From assembly GCF_013205055.1 (NCBI RefSeq), contig NZ_JABMLF010000004.1, forward strand, positions 1 to 64,000: DNA of 64,000 nucleotides. Reading direction: 5' to 3'. Source of the DNA: Rathayibacter sp. VKM Ac-2856. Its GTDB lineage: Bacteria > Actinomycetota > Actinomycetes > Actinomycetales > Microbacteriaceae. Shown piece by piece: positions 24,969-32,759 of this stretch. Each line of letters begins with the position of its first letter. Within the stretch, counting starts at the first letter, position 1. The notes under the pieces are model-generated. The model saw only the letters and a list, made by a program, of their open reading frames with translations. It was not told where the DNA came from and made no database searches. Position numbers and translations under genes: made by a program.

Positions 24969-25570
24969 GCTCCACCTCCGGCTCGCGGAACCGGCCTCGG
25001 CACGCGGAACGCGGCCGATTCCACGAGCCCGACGCGGAATCACGAGCCGAAGCTCCACCCCCACCACCTCCGGCACGCGAGAACAGCTCCGGCACGCGGG
25101 AATCCACCGATTCCACGAGCCCGACTCGAAATCACGAGCCGAACCTCCGCCCCGCCACCTCCGGCACGCGGAAACAGCTCCGGCACGCGGAAACCGGCCG
25201 ATTCCACGAGCCCGACGCGGAATCACGAGCCGAACCTCCACCCCCACCACCTCCGGCACGCCGAAACAGCTCCGGCACGAGGAAACCGGCCGATTCCACG
25301 AGCCCGACGCGGAACCACGAGCCGAAGCTCCACCCCCACCACCTCCGGCACGCCGAAACAGCTCCGGCACGCGAAAACCGACCGATTCCACGAGCCCGAC
25401 TCGAAATCACGAGCCGAACCTCCGCCCCGGCACGCGGGAACCGGCCGATTCCACGAGCCCGAGGTGGAATCGCGAGCCGAACGTCCACCCCGACCACCTC
25501 CGGCACGCGAGAACAGCTCCGGCACGCGGGAATCCACCGATTCCCCGTGCCGGAGCTGTTTCCGCGCGCC
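24969..25570. repeat. Family D tandem repeat array (~92-bp unit)
   Basis: Seven copies of a unit beginning CCGATTCCACGAGCCCGA start at 25015, 25107, 25198, 25290, 25382, 25445 and 25537. Steps are 91-92 bp except one 63-bp step (internal deletion). Each unit also contains CACCTCCGGCACGC and ACAGCTCCGGCACGCG. The last copy turns into the reverse complement (CGTGCCGGAGCTGTTTCC), so the array closes with an inverted end. Because 92 is not a multiple of 3 the reading frame shifts in each copy, so the array is not coding. It lies between the 3' end of the sugar importer operon and the LacI gene. A lone related copy is at 29277-29345. Confidence 0.9.
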
Positions 25571-25605
25571 GCAACGATGCGGCCGGCCCGCGGACGCGCC
25601 GCCGC

Positions 25606-26514
25606 TCAGCCCTTGACGGCGCCGCCCATGATGCCGGCGATCAGCTGCTTGCCGGCCAGCACGAACAGCACCAGCAGCGGGATGATCGAGAGCACCGCGC
25701 CGGCCAGCACGATCGAGTAGTCGACGTAGTAGCCGGACTGCAGCTGCGACAGCGCGGTCTGCAGCGTCGGGTTCGTCGGGCTCAGCACGATCAGCGGCCA
25801 GAGGAAGTCGGTCCACGCCATCATGAACGTGAACAGCGCGAGGATCGCCATCGCGGGGCGCGCGGCCGGGACGGCGACGGTCAGGAAGGTGCGGAACTGG
25901 TTCGCTCCGTCGACCCGCGCCGCCTCGATCAGCTCGTCCGGGATCACGTCGACGAGGTACTGCCGCATGAAGAACACGCCGAAGGCGGTCACCAGGGTCG
26001 GCACGATGACGGCGCCGAGGGTGCCGGTCCAGCCGAGCTGCCGCATCAGGATGAACAGCGGGATGATGCCCAGCTGGGTCGGGATCGCCATGGTCGCGAT
26101 CACGGTGATCATCAGTCCGTCCCGCCCGCGGAAGCGCAGCTTCGCGAAGGCGTAGCCGGCCAGCGTCGAGAACGAGACGACCGAGAGCGTGATGACGCCC
26201 GAGACGATCACGCTGTTCAGCAGCGCCGTCCAGAACGGGATCGCCGTGAACACCTGCGCCGCGTTGGCCAGGAAGTTGCCGCCCGGGATCAGCGGCAGCG
26301 TCTCGCCGCGGGTCGCGTTGCTCCCGCTGGCCACCACGAACGACCACCACAGCGGGTAGGTCGAGCCGAGGATGAAGGCGCTGAGCAGGCCGTAGGTGAG
26401 GAAGCCGGGGCGGTCGACGCGGCCGGCTCCCGAGGAGCGCGAACGCCCGGGGCGGCGCGCGGGCTCGTCCGCGACGGGCGCGGTGGCGGGCAGGGTGGGG
26501 ACCGTGGCGGTCAT
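25606..26514 (-). CDS. Carbohydrate ABC importer permease (MalG-type)
   Basis: Inner membrane permease of 302 residues in the CUT1 family. It has six hydrophobic segments after a cytoplasmic, Arg/Pro-rich N-terminus of about 35 residues. The EAA loop is DELIEAARVDGANQFRTFLTVAVPAARPAMA near residues 192-222, with the typical ending VLAGKQLIAGIMGGAVKG. The ATG at 26514 overlaps the MalF-type gene by 4 bases. It is the last gene of the leftward importer operon; as is common for CUT1 systems, no ATPase gene is in the cluster, so a shared MsiK-like ATPase elsewhere probably powers it. Confidence 0.9.
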   Translation of the reverse strand: MTATVPTLPATAPVADEPARRPGRSRSSGAGRVDRPGFLTYGLLSAFILGSTYPLWWSFVVASGSNATRGETLPLIPGGNFLANAAQVFTAIPFWTALLNSVIVSGVITLSVVSFSTLAGYAFAKLRFRGRDGLMITVIATMAIPTQLGIIPLFILMRQLGWTGTLGAVIVPTLVTAFGVFFMRQYLVDVIPDELIEAARVDGANQFRTFLTVAVPAARPAMAILALFTFMMAWTDFLWPLIVLSPTNPTLQTALSQLQSGYYVDYSIVLAGAVLSIIPLLVLFVLAGKQLIAGIMGGAVKG

Positions 26515-27554
26515 CGGGCACTCTCCTTCTTCTCGGCGCCGGTCGTCAGCGGCCGGCGCCGGCGCGAGGCGACCCGGTTCTCGACGGAGGCGATCCGCCG
26601 CGAGATCGCGAAGTTCACCAGTCCGATCAGCACGATCAGGAGGAAGAGCAGCCAGGCGACCGCCGCCGCCTCGCCGAAGTTCTGGCGGAAGAACGCCATC
26701 TCCCAGAGGTAGAGGACGGTGGTCTGGAACTGGCGGTCCGAGCCGCCGATGCCGCCCGCGTTCGAGACGTCGAAGAGGCGCGGCTCGGCGAAGATCTGCA
26801 GTCCGCCGATGGTGGCGGTGATGATCACGAAGATCAGGGTCGGGCGGATGCTGGGGATCGTGATCGAGGTGAACCGGCGGAACGAGCCCGCCCCGTCCAG
26901 CGCGGCCGACTCGTGCAGATCGCGCGGCACGGCCTGCATCGCGGCGAGGAGGATGAGGGCGTTGTAGCCGGTCCAGCGCCAGTTGACCATCGAGGCGATC
27001 GCGATGTGGCTGGCGAGGCGGTCGTTCGTCCAGTCGATCGGGGCGATGCCGACCAGGCCGAGCAGGTTGTTCGCGAGGCCCTCCTGGTCGCCGAAGATGC
27101 TCGAGAAGATCAGGGCCACGGCGACGGGCGACACGACGTAGGGCAGCAGCACGCTCATCCGCCAGAAGGTGCGGGCGCGCAGCGACTGGTCGAGCACCGC
27201 GGCGAGCACCAGGGCGACGGCGAGCTGCGGGATCGTGGAGAGCAGGAAGATGCTCAGCGTGTTGCCGATCGAGTTCCAGAAGAAGCGGTCGCCGAGCACC
27301 GCGGCGAAGTTGCCGAGCCCGACGAAGTCGCCCTGGCCCTGCAGCAGCTGCCAGTCGTAGAGCGAGACCACCAGCGTGTAGACGAGCGGGAAGGCTCCCG
27401 TGATCGCGAACAGCAGGAAGAACGGCGAGATGTAGAGGTACGGCGACGCCTTGACGTCGAAGCGGCTCATCCGCTGGCGCGCGGTGAGTGGCAGGCGGGG
27501 CGCGGGGCGGCGGCCGGGAGGCGGCGCGGTCGGCGGGGTCAGGGTGCTCGTCAT
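26511..27554 (-). CDS. Carbohydrate ABC importer permease (MalF-type)
   Basis: CUT1 permease of 347 residues. A first helix near SPYLYISPFFLLFAITGAFPLVYTLVVSLYDW and LNNTL-like NSIGNTLSIFLLSTIPQ are typical, and the EAA loop is AMQAVPRDLHESAALDGAGSFRRFTSITIPSIRPTL. The ATG at 27554 begins MTSTLTPP; longer readings cross the intercistronic hairpin and lack homologous sequence. The C-terminal 25 residues are strongly basic. The gene sits 107 bp after the binding-protein gene, with a strong hairpin between them. Confidence 0.9.
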   Translation of the reverse strand: MTSTLTPPTAPPPGRRPAPRLPLTARQRMSRFDVKASPYLYISPFFLLFAITGAFPLVYTLVVSLYDWQLLQGQGDFVGLGNFAAVLGDRFFWNSIGNTLSIFLLSTIPQLAVALVLAAVLDQSLRARTFWRMSVLLPYVVSPVAVALIFSSIFGDQEGLANNLLGLVGIAPIDWTNDRLASHIAIASMVNWRWTGYNALILLAAMQAVPRDLHESAALDGAGSFRRFTSITIPSIRPTLIFVIITATIGGLQIFAEPRLFDVSNAGGIGGSDRQFQTTVLYLWEMAFFRQNFGEAAAVAWLLFLLIVLIGLVNFAISRRIASVENRVASRRRRPLTTGAEKKESAR

Positions 27555-27609
27555 GGGTCGCTCTCGTCGGTCGCTCGTGTCGTGGGACTCGTTCGTGGGA
27601 AGGAGGGGA

Positions 27610-27645
27610 GGGGCTCCCGCCCGGCCTGCACCGGACGGGAGCCCC
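27610..27645. terminator. Intercistronic hairpin after the sugar-binding-protein gene
   Basis: GGGGCTCCCG...CGGGAGCCCC with inner CCGG/CCGG pairing, in the gap between binding protein and MalF-type permease. Such hairpins usually stabilise or attenuate the transcript so the binding protein is made in excess over the permeases (family knowledge). Confidence 0.6.
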
Positions 27646-27661
27646 GACTGAGGGGAGCGGG

Positions 27662-28978
27662 TCAGTCGACCAGCTCGTCGAGGAGCGAGAGCGCCTCGTC
27701 CCAGCCCTTGTCGCCGTCGAGCTCGCCGCGGTCGACCTTCTGCAGGACCGGTCCGAAGACGTTCTCCTGGATCAGCGAGTCGTCCGGGCCCTTGTACTGG
27801 GCGACGACGCCCTGGGCGCGCTCGGCGAGGATCGCGCCGGTCGGGGCGCCGTTCAGCGCCGGGTCGGGCGCGGCGGCGGAGGCGAGCTCCTCCTGGGCGG
27901 CGACGGTGCTCGGGAACGGACCGGTCGCGTCGAACGCGGCGATCTGCTGCTCCGGCTCGCTCAGCCACGAGGCGAGCTCCGCGGCCTCAGCGGGGTGCTT
28001 CGACTGCGTGGGCACGGAGAGGAACGAGCCGCCCCAGTTGGCCGCGCCGCCGGGGAAGACGTCGGCGAAGTCCCAGCCGGTGGCCTCGGGGTCGCCGCCG
28101 CCGGCCTCGACCTGCGCCTTCACCTGGCCGAGCATCCAGCCCGGGCAGACGAAGGTCGCGAAGGTGCCGTCGTTGAACGACTTGCCCTTGTTCCAGTCCC
28201 AGGCCTTCTGGGCGGCGGAGAGTCCGGAGGCGGCGCCGTCGGTGATCCAGCCCCAGCGCTCCTGCAGCTCGGCGTTGCCGTCGATGTTCAGCTCGCCGTC
28301 GGCGGTGTAGTACCCCTCGGGGAGCTGGTTGACCATGGCGTTCCAGACGAAGCCGGACTGGTCGTACCAGGCCTTGCCGGTGGCGTCGTGGTACTGCTTG
28401 CCGGCGGCGAGGTAGTCCTCCCAGGTCGCGTCGGCGCCGCCGAGCAGCTCCGCGACGGCGGCCCGATCGGTGGGCAGGCCCGCGGCCTCGAAGGCGGCGG
28501 TGCTGTAGCAGAGGCCCTCGGGGCCGATGTCGGTGCCGTAGCCGATGACGCGGCCGTCGGGGTCGACGGCCTGCTCGTACTTCCAGTCGACCCAGTCGGC
28601 CTTGCGGTCCTCGATGCCGTGGTCGCGCAGGTCGACGAACTGGTCGGAGACCTCCATGATCGAGCCGAGCCAGCCCTCCTCGATCGCGACGACGTCGGAG
28701 AGGCCGGAGCCCGCGGCGAGCTTGGTGAACGCGTCGGTCCGCGCGTTGCCGCCGGTGTCGATGTTGTTCGGGACGATCGTGACGCCCGGGTGGGCCTCCT
28801 CGTACTCGGCGTAGAGGTCGTCGAACCCCATGGCGCCGAACGTGGTCACGGTCAGTTCGATCTCCCCGTCCTCGGCCGCGCCGGATCCGGACGAGCATCC
28901 GGAGACGAGCAGGGCGAGGGTGGCGGCGCCGGCGATCGCCGTGGCGATCCTGGCGCGTCGTGATTCGAGCACGGTCAC
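27662..28978 (-). CDS. Carbohydrate ABC importer substrate-binding lipoprotein (SBP family 1)
   Basis: A 438-residue extracellular solute-binding protein. The signal peptide ends in the lipobox ALLVSGCSS. Following a short acidic linker are family 1 elements: ELTVTTFGAMGFDDLYAEYEEAHPGVTI, GSGLSDVVAIEEGWLGSIM, YGTDIGPEGLCYSTAAFEAAGLP, TWEDYLAAGKQ and FVCPGWMLG. The GTG start at 28978 follows AAGGAG. It heads the leftward operon under the LacI-type promoter at 29039-29120. The cargo is a sugar or oligosaccharide; nothing here identifies which. Confidence 0.9.
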   Translation of the reverse strand: MTVLESRRARIATAIAGAATLALLVSGCSSGSGAAEDGEIELTVTTFGAMGFDDLYAEYEEAHPGVTIVPNNIDTGGNARTDAFTKLAAGSGLSDVVAIEEGWLGSIMEVSDQFVDLRDHGIEDRKADWVDWKYEQAVDPDGRVIGYGTDIGPEGLCYSTAAFEAAGLPTDRAAVAELLGGADATWEDYLAAGKQYHDATGKAWYDQSGFVWNAMVNQLPEGYYTADGELNIDGNAELQERWGWITDGAASGLSAAQKAWDWNKGKSFNDGTFATFVCPGWMLGQVKAQVEAGGGDPEATGWDFADVFPGGAANWGGSFLSVPTQSKHPAEAAELASWLSEPEQQIAAFDATGPFPSTVAAQEELASAAAPDPALNGAPTGAILAERAQGVVAQYKGPDDSLIQENVFGPVLQKVDRGELDGDKGWDEALSLLDELVD

Positions 28979-29038
28979 TCCTTCGTGATGGGTGTCAGGG
29001 CACTCCGGGGGGCGCTCTCACGTGCTGTGCTGTCGTGT

Positions 29039-29120
29039 GTGAGAGCGCTCTCACGGGGTGTGAGGCGAGCATACGGAGCGGGTCGCGCAGAGGTCAAGAC
29101 TTTTGTGAGAGCGCTCTCTT
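29039..29120 (-). promoter_or_regulatory. Sugar-importer promoter flanked by two LacI-type operators
   Basis: On the minus strand, -35 TTGACC (29097-29092), 18-bp spacer, -10 TATGCT (29073-29068). A perfect 16-bp palindrome GTGAGAGCGCTCTCAC lies downstream at 29039-29054. A near-identical one (GTGAGAGCGCTCTCTT) lies upstream at 29105-29120, centred 66 bp away. A degenerate third half-site GGCGCTCTCAC is at 29011-29021. Two flanking sites suggest looping by the LacI protein encoded at 23837-24865. Confidence 0.8.
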
Positions 29121-29165
29121 TAGAGGTGCATCCGGTGTGGCCGGCGGTGAGAGCCGGCGGTGCGC

Positions 29166-29236
29166 GCACAACATCAGCTGAGAGTGGGCGCCATCGCTCC
29201 TGGGGGGACGGCGGTCACTCTCAGCTGATGTTGTGC
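29166..29236. repeat. Family B hairpin
   Basis: Arms GCACAACATCAGCTGAGAGTG and its exact complement CACTCTCAGCTGATGTTGTGC, a 21-bp perfect stem with a 29-bp loop. It lies in the divergent region between the sugar importer and aquaporin genes, so it is not placed as a terminator of either. Confidence 0.85.
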
Positions 29237-29276
29237 GGGAGCCGCCCGTCGGGGGCGGGCGGCCGGGCCACCTCGG

Positions 29277-29345
29277 GCACGGGGAACGCGCCTCGGCACG
29301 CGGAAACGGGGCGGAACGACGAGCCGGAGGTCGTTCCGCGTGCCG
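29277..29345. repeat. Single copy related to the family D tandem unit
   Basis: Contains CACCTCGGGCACGGGGAA, CTCGGCACGCGGAAAC and CGTGCCGGAGCT, all close to words of the 24969-25570 array, and an internal inverted pair CCGGCTCGTCGTTCC-like (GGAACGACGAGCC / GGAGGTCGTTCC). Confidence 0.6.
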
Positions 29346-29357
29346 GAGCTCGGAGGG

Positions 29358-29632
29358 CGGGTCTCGATACGCCGCTGCGCGGCTACTCGACCGGCATGCG
29401 GGGCCGGGGCGGGGCCGCTCGATGAGCATGCAGCGGGAAGGGGGCGGGCTCGCCGGCTCATGCTGATCGAGCAGCCCGCGCGGCGGACGCATCGAGATCC
29501 ACCGTTGTTCGGAGGGCGGGTCTCGATACGCCCCTCCGGGGCTGCTCGACCGGCATGCGGCGGGGGCAGGGCGGGCTCGCTCGCCGATGCTGATCGAGTA
29601 GCCCGCGCAGCGGGCGTATCGAGATCCACCCG
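29358..29632. repeat. Family A repeats, four copies in alternating orientation
   Basis: Copies at 29358-29398, 29459-29503, 29511-29556 and 29586-29630 with a truncated piece at 29411-29425. Each has TCGATACGCC or its complement plus CTACTCGA/CTGCTCGA. They fill most of the 580-bp gene-free stretch before the aquaporin gene; nothing else is recognised there apart from its ribosome binding site. Confidence 0.85.
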
Positions 29633-29819
29633 AGTGCAGAAGGGTGGCTGCCAGGGGGGGGTGGCCGCTGAGCGAGCAGCGGTTGGCCGCGCAGGGCGCC
29701 TCCGGAGGCGCGCGGCCGGGAGGGGACTGGGCGGGCGGAGCGGCAGGGGCCCGCGGGTGCTGGAGTGGCCGTTGCCCTCGCGCGCCGCGGGGCCGTCCAC
29801 GACCCGCGGAGGAACCCCC

Positions 29820-30602
29820 ATGCCGTCATCCACGCCCGCCAGCCGCACGACCAGCGAGCAGCGGAAGGAGCACGCCGAGCAGTACTCCGCCGGCGCGCGC
29901 TACGCGTCCGAGGCGTTCGGCACGTTCCTCCTCGTCGCGGGAGGCGTGGGCACCGCGATCTTCGCCTCGGCGTTCCCGGACGACGGCAACGCGCTCGGCG
30001 TCGGCTTCCTCGGCGTCGCGCTCGCGTTCGGCCTCACGCTGGTCGCCGGGATCTACGCCGTCGGCCACATCTCGGGCGGCCACTTCAACCCGGCCGTCTC
30101 GATCGGCTTCGCCCTCGCCGGGCGGACGGAGTGGCGGCACATCCCCGGCTACATCGTCGCCCAGATCGTCGGCGGCGTCGCCGGCGCCGGAGTCGTCGCG
30201 CTGATCGCCGCCGACGGCCCGGCCGGCTACTTCGACGCCGCCCGCGAGTCCGGCTTCGCCTCGAACGGCTTCGGCGCCGCCTCCCCCGGCGGCTTCGGAC
30301 TCGGCGCCGTGATCCTCGCCGAGGTCGTGCTGACGGCCGTCTTCGTCGGCGTGATCCTCTCCGTCACCTCGAAGAGCGAGTACAAGTCCGTCGCCCCGCT
30401 CGCGATCGGCCTCACCCTGACCCTCGTGCACCTGATCAGCATCCCGATCAGCAACACCTCCGTGAACCCGGCCCGCTCGATCGCCGCGGCGGTCTTCGCC
30501 GGCCCCGACGCCCTCGGCCAGGTCTGGGTCTTCCTCCTGGCCCCCGTGCTCGGCGCGGCGATCGCCGGCCTCGCATCGAAGACCCTGCACCGCACCCGCT
30601 GA
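29820..30602 (+). CDS. aqpZ: Aquaporin Z-like MIP family water channel
   Basis: A 260-residue major intrinsic protein. It has six membrane helices and the two pore-forming half-helices with NPA motifs, GGHFNPAVS and SVNPARS; the Arg after the second NPA is the conserved selectivity-filter residue. Spacing and GHISGGHFNPAV favour a water channel (AqpZ) over a glycerol facilitator, which would carry the longer loops and an Asp after the second NPA. The N-terminal 25 residues are a polar extension. The ATG at 29820 has GGAGGAA upstream. Monocistronic; a strong hairpin follows at 30634. Confidence 0.9.
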   Translation: MPSSTPASRTTSEQRKEHAEQYSAGARYASEAFGTFLLVAGGVGTAIFASAFPDDGNALGVGFLGVALAFGLTLVAGIYAVGHISGGHFNPAVSIGFALAGRTEWRHIPGYIVAQIVGGVAGAGVVALIAADGPAGYFDAARESGFASNGFGAASPGGFGLGAVILAEVVLTAVFVGVILSVTSKSEYKSVAPLAIGLTLTLVHLISIPISNTSVNPARSIAAAVFAGPDALGQVWVFLLAPVLGAAIAGLASKTLHRTR

Positions 30603-30633
30603 CGCTCCTCCCTCCCCTCCCCCACCAATCCCT

Positions 30634-30673
30634 CAGAAGTTGCGGTAGTCGCTCTCGACTACCGCAACTTCTG
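30634..30673. repeat. Family C hairpin, perfect 18-bp stem
   Basis: CAGAAGTTGCGGTAGTCG, loop CTCT, then the exact complement. It lies 31 bp after aqpZ and probably works as its terminator, but the arm sequence is shared with copies at 39.1-39.3 kb, so it is also a dispersed repeat. Confidence 0.85.
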
Positions 30674-30691
30674 CGTCGTGGGACTGCGGAC

Positions 30692-30731
30692 GGGATCTCG
30701 ATACGGCCGCTGCGCGGCCTACTCGATCAGC
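30692..30731. repeat. Family A repeat
   Basis: GGGATCTCGATACGGCC...GGCCTACTCGATCAGC, directly after the family C hairpin. Two truncated ends (CTCGATCAGCAGG) follow at 30750 and 30783. Confidence 0.8.
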
Positions 30732-30850
30732 ACGGAGCCCGCCCCGCGGGCACCTCGATCAGCAGGGGGCCCGCTGCGCGCCCACTCGATCAGCAGGTGC
30801 TTCCGCCGACGGACCCGCGATGGGGTCCGAGCCGCGAGCAGACCCCCGTT

Positions 30851-30890
30851 CGCGTCCACTCACGAGGGCCGACTCGCGCGAGTGGACGCG
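30851..30890. repeat. Inverted repeat in gene-free stretch
   Basis: CGCGTCCACTC ... GAGTGGACGCG, an 11-bp perfect stem with an 18-bp loop. No copy elsewhere in the window was noticed. The rest of 30674-31240 holds repeats and the upstream region of the secreted protein; no gene is seen. Confidence 0.65.
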
Positions 30891-30946
30891 CATCGGGGCC
30901 CGCGCTTTGGCCGGACCCCGTTCCGGGTCCACTCGCCTGCGCGGCC

Positions 30947-30987
30947 GTGCTGGTCGAGCAGCCCCGCAGGGGTGTGTCGACACCCGG
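30947..30987. repeat. Degenerate family A repeat
   Basis: GTGCTGGTCGAGCAGCCCC...GGGGTGTGTCGACACC; a variant in which GTATCGAG has become GTGTCGAC. Confidence 0.65.
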
Positions 30988-31035
30988 CGTCGACAGCAGG
31001 ATGGGTCGGAACCCGACGATTGTCGGGGAGGGTCT

Positions 31036-31047
31036 ATGCATATGCAT
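31036..31047. promoter_or_regulatory. Perfect palindrome before the Tat-secreted protein gene
   Basis: ATGCATATGCAT, strikingly AT-rich for this genome, 194 bp before the start at 31241. It could be an operator or part of a promoter; no partner regulator is apparent. Confidence 0.35.
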
Positions 31048-31240
31048 GGAGGGTGTGAGAGGGTCGGGTGTCGCGACCGGCAACCCGAAGCTGCCGTCGC
31101 GACGACGACCGAGCGGCACGGGCATCCCGAGCGGCGCACCTCACGCGTGCGGCGCTGCCCCGCCGCTCCTCCACCCGGCGCCGTCCCGGCCCTCCTCGCG
31201 GAGCGCCCGGGCCCGCGCTCCTCACCCCTAGGACACCCTG

Positions 31241-31729
31241 ATGAACGACACCCGCCTGCGCACCACCCTGCCCACCCTGCCCCGCCGCTCCGTGCTCTCC
31301 GGCGCCGCCTGGTCGGTCCCCGTGATCGCCGTCGCGATCGCCACGCCGGCCGCCGCCGCCTCCACCGAGGCCGGCCGCGGCCCGATCACCGGCACCATCG
31401 CCTTCGTCCCGGTGCAGTACCGCGGCACGCGGGTCGGCGACCGGGTCGAGTTCCCGGTGATCACCGGTGTCGTCACGATCTCGCGCGGCCCACTGCCGTC
31501 GAAGGTGTTCCTCAACTTCTCCGAGGTCAGCGCCGGGCGCGTCGACCTCCGCCGCGACGCCGGCCGGTACGCCGCGGTCGACCCGGCGACGGGCCGCTTC
31601 GAGGTCCGCGGCGTCTACAACGCCATCGTCGGCGGCGACAACCCGTTCGGCTTCGTCTACGCGGGCGTCGAGGAGGGGGACGCCGACGGCGCCCTCTTCG
31701 GCTACACGGTCGCCGAGCTGATCGGCTGA
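31241..31729 (+). CDS. Tat-exported secreted protein, unknown function
   Basis: A 162-residue protein with a twin-arginine signal: LPRRSVLSGAAWSVPVIAVAIA, then a TPAAAAS cleavage region near residue 40. The RRSVLxGAAWSVPV form is common in cell-surface proteins of Microbacteriaceae. The mature part (about 120 residues) looks beta-rich (TGTIAFVPVQYRG, VEFPVITGVVTISRG, KVFLNFSEVSAGRVDL, GYTVAELIG) and has no cysteines. No domain is recognised. It is probably secreted or wall-associated. A gene-free 640-bp stretch with repeats precedes it. Confidence 0.7.
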   Translation: MNDTRLRTTLPTLPRRSVLSGAAWSVPVIAVAIATPAAAASTEAGRGPITGTIAFVPVQYRGTRVGDRVEFPVITGVVTISRGPLPSKVFLNFSEVSAGRVDLRRDAGRYAAVDPATGRFEVRGVYNAIVGGDNPFGFVYAGVEEGDADGALFGYTVAELIG

Positions 31730-31760
31730 CCCGCCGACGGTCCTGCGCGGCCGGCGCGCG

Positions 31761-32648
31761 TCACCGGGCGAGGGCGGCGAGCTCGGCTCTCGTGCGGGCG
31801 CCCGCCTTGCGCAGCAGGTTGGAGACGTGGAACTTCGCGGTGTTGCCGCTGATGCCGAGGTCGTCCGCGATCCGCTGATTGCTCGCGCCGAGCGTGATCA
31901 GGTTGAGCACCTCGCGCTCGCGGGCGCTGAGGTCGGCGAGGTCGAGGCCGTCCGGCTGCGCCGGCGGGTCGAGCGGCAGACGGATCGACAGGGTCGAGCC
32001 CCAGCCCGCGGTCGACGCGATCGAGAGGTCGCCGTCGAGCCCGCGCACGCGCTCCGCGATCGGACGCAGCGCCTCGTCGCGGGTGGTCAGCTCGCCGCGG
32101 CCGTCGTCGCGGATCTCGACCAGCAGATTCAGCCCGTCGCAGTCCCACTGGATCCGCACGCGCCGCGTCTGCTCCGACTCCACGAACGCCAGCACGGCGC
32201 TGCGGACGATCGCGCGGGCCGCGTGCGCGACCTCGCCGGGCAGGGCGCGGCCGGTCGCCGGCGGCTCGACGAACTGCACGTCGAGGTCGCCGAACCGCAC
32301 CAGCGGGCTCAGGTCGCGCCGCAGCCGCGCGAAGGCGCCGACGACGGGCTCGAGCATGGCGCTGCGCTGCTCGTCGGAGGCGGTGCGCAGCTCGACCAGC
32401 GCGTTCGCGGCGATGTCGATCGCGACGGTGCGGGCCGCGCGGTCGTCGAGGCGCTCGGCGCGCAGGGCGGCGAGCACCGACTCCAGCGCGACCGCGTGCC
32501 GGTCGGCCTGCTCGGCGACGGTGCGGGCGTGCTGCTGCAGCAGCGCGCGCGAGGCGGGGGTCTCGGCGGGGGTTGCGGCGGGGGTCGCGGCGGACGGCTC
32601 GGCGGGCGTCGCAGCGGGCGTCGCGGTCGAGATCTCGGCGGGCTCCAT
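31761..32648 (-). CDS. LuxR-type transcriptional regulator with histidine-kinase-like ATPase domain
   Basis: A 295-residue protein. N-terminal 30 residues are an Ala/Thr/Pro low-complexity repeat. The middle, about 60-215, resembles a sensor kinase C-terminal region: RHAVALESVLAALRAERLDDRAA, then LNLLVEIRDDGRGELTTRDEALRPIAERVRGLDGDLSIASTAGWGSTLSIRLPL (N, G1 and G2-like boxes). The last 65 residues are a LuxR/NarL helix-turn-helix: LSAREREVLNLITLGASNQRIADDLGISGNTAKFHVSNLLRKAGARTRAELAAL. There is no receiver domain. It is divergent from hxlB with ACCCG-N-CGGGT palindromes between, so it probably regulates the RuMP genes. Confidence 0.82.
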   Translation of the reverse strand: MEPAEISTATPAATPAEPSAATPAATPAETPASRALLQQHARTVAEQADRHAVALESVLAALRAERLDDRAARTVAIDIAANALVELRTASDEQRSAMLEPVVGAFARLRRDLSPLVRFGDLDVQFVEPPATGRALPGEVAHAARAIVRSAVLAFVESEQTRRVRIQWDCDGLNLLVEIRDDGRGELTTRDEALRPIAERVRGLDGDLSIASTAGWGSTLSIRLPLDPPAQPDGLDLADLSAREREVLNLITLGASNQRIADDLGISGNTAKFHVSNLLRKAGARTRAELAALAR

Positions 32649-32688
32649 CCCTCGAACCTACCCGGACTACCCGTCCGTGCGCCGACCC

Positions 32689-32724
32689 ACCCGATCGGGT
32701 AGGCCCACCCGTCCCATCGGGTGG
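32689..32724. promoter_or_regulatory. Tandem operators between the LuxR-type gene and hxlB
   Basis: Perfect palindrome ACCCGATCGGGT at 32689-32700 and, directly after, CCACCCG-N6-CGGGTGG at 32705-32724. Two more ACCCG words are at about 32660-32675. Repeated ACCCG/CGGGT half-sites suit a dimeric LuxR/NarL-type protein such as the neighbouring one (inference). Confidence 0.6.
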
Positions 32725-32759
32725 CGGCGGGCGCGGCTCCTCGCGCGCAGGCTGGCCGC

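Noticed and set aside
24969-25570. Possible CRISPR array
   Set aside because: Units of about 92 bp are repeated in full, without unique spacers of even length, and there are no cas genes.
24838-26712. A long plus-strand open frame covering the tandem array
   Set aside because: Its repeat-like peptide changes frame each 92-bp unit and the rest is antisense to a permease with clear motifs.
30674-31240. Plus-strand frames continuing from aquaporin through this gap
   Set aside because: They read through family A repeats and have no homologous features; treated as non-coding.
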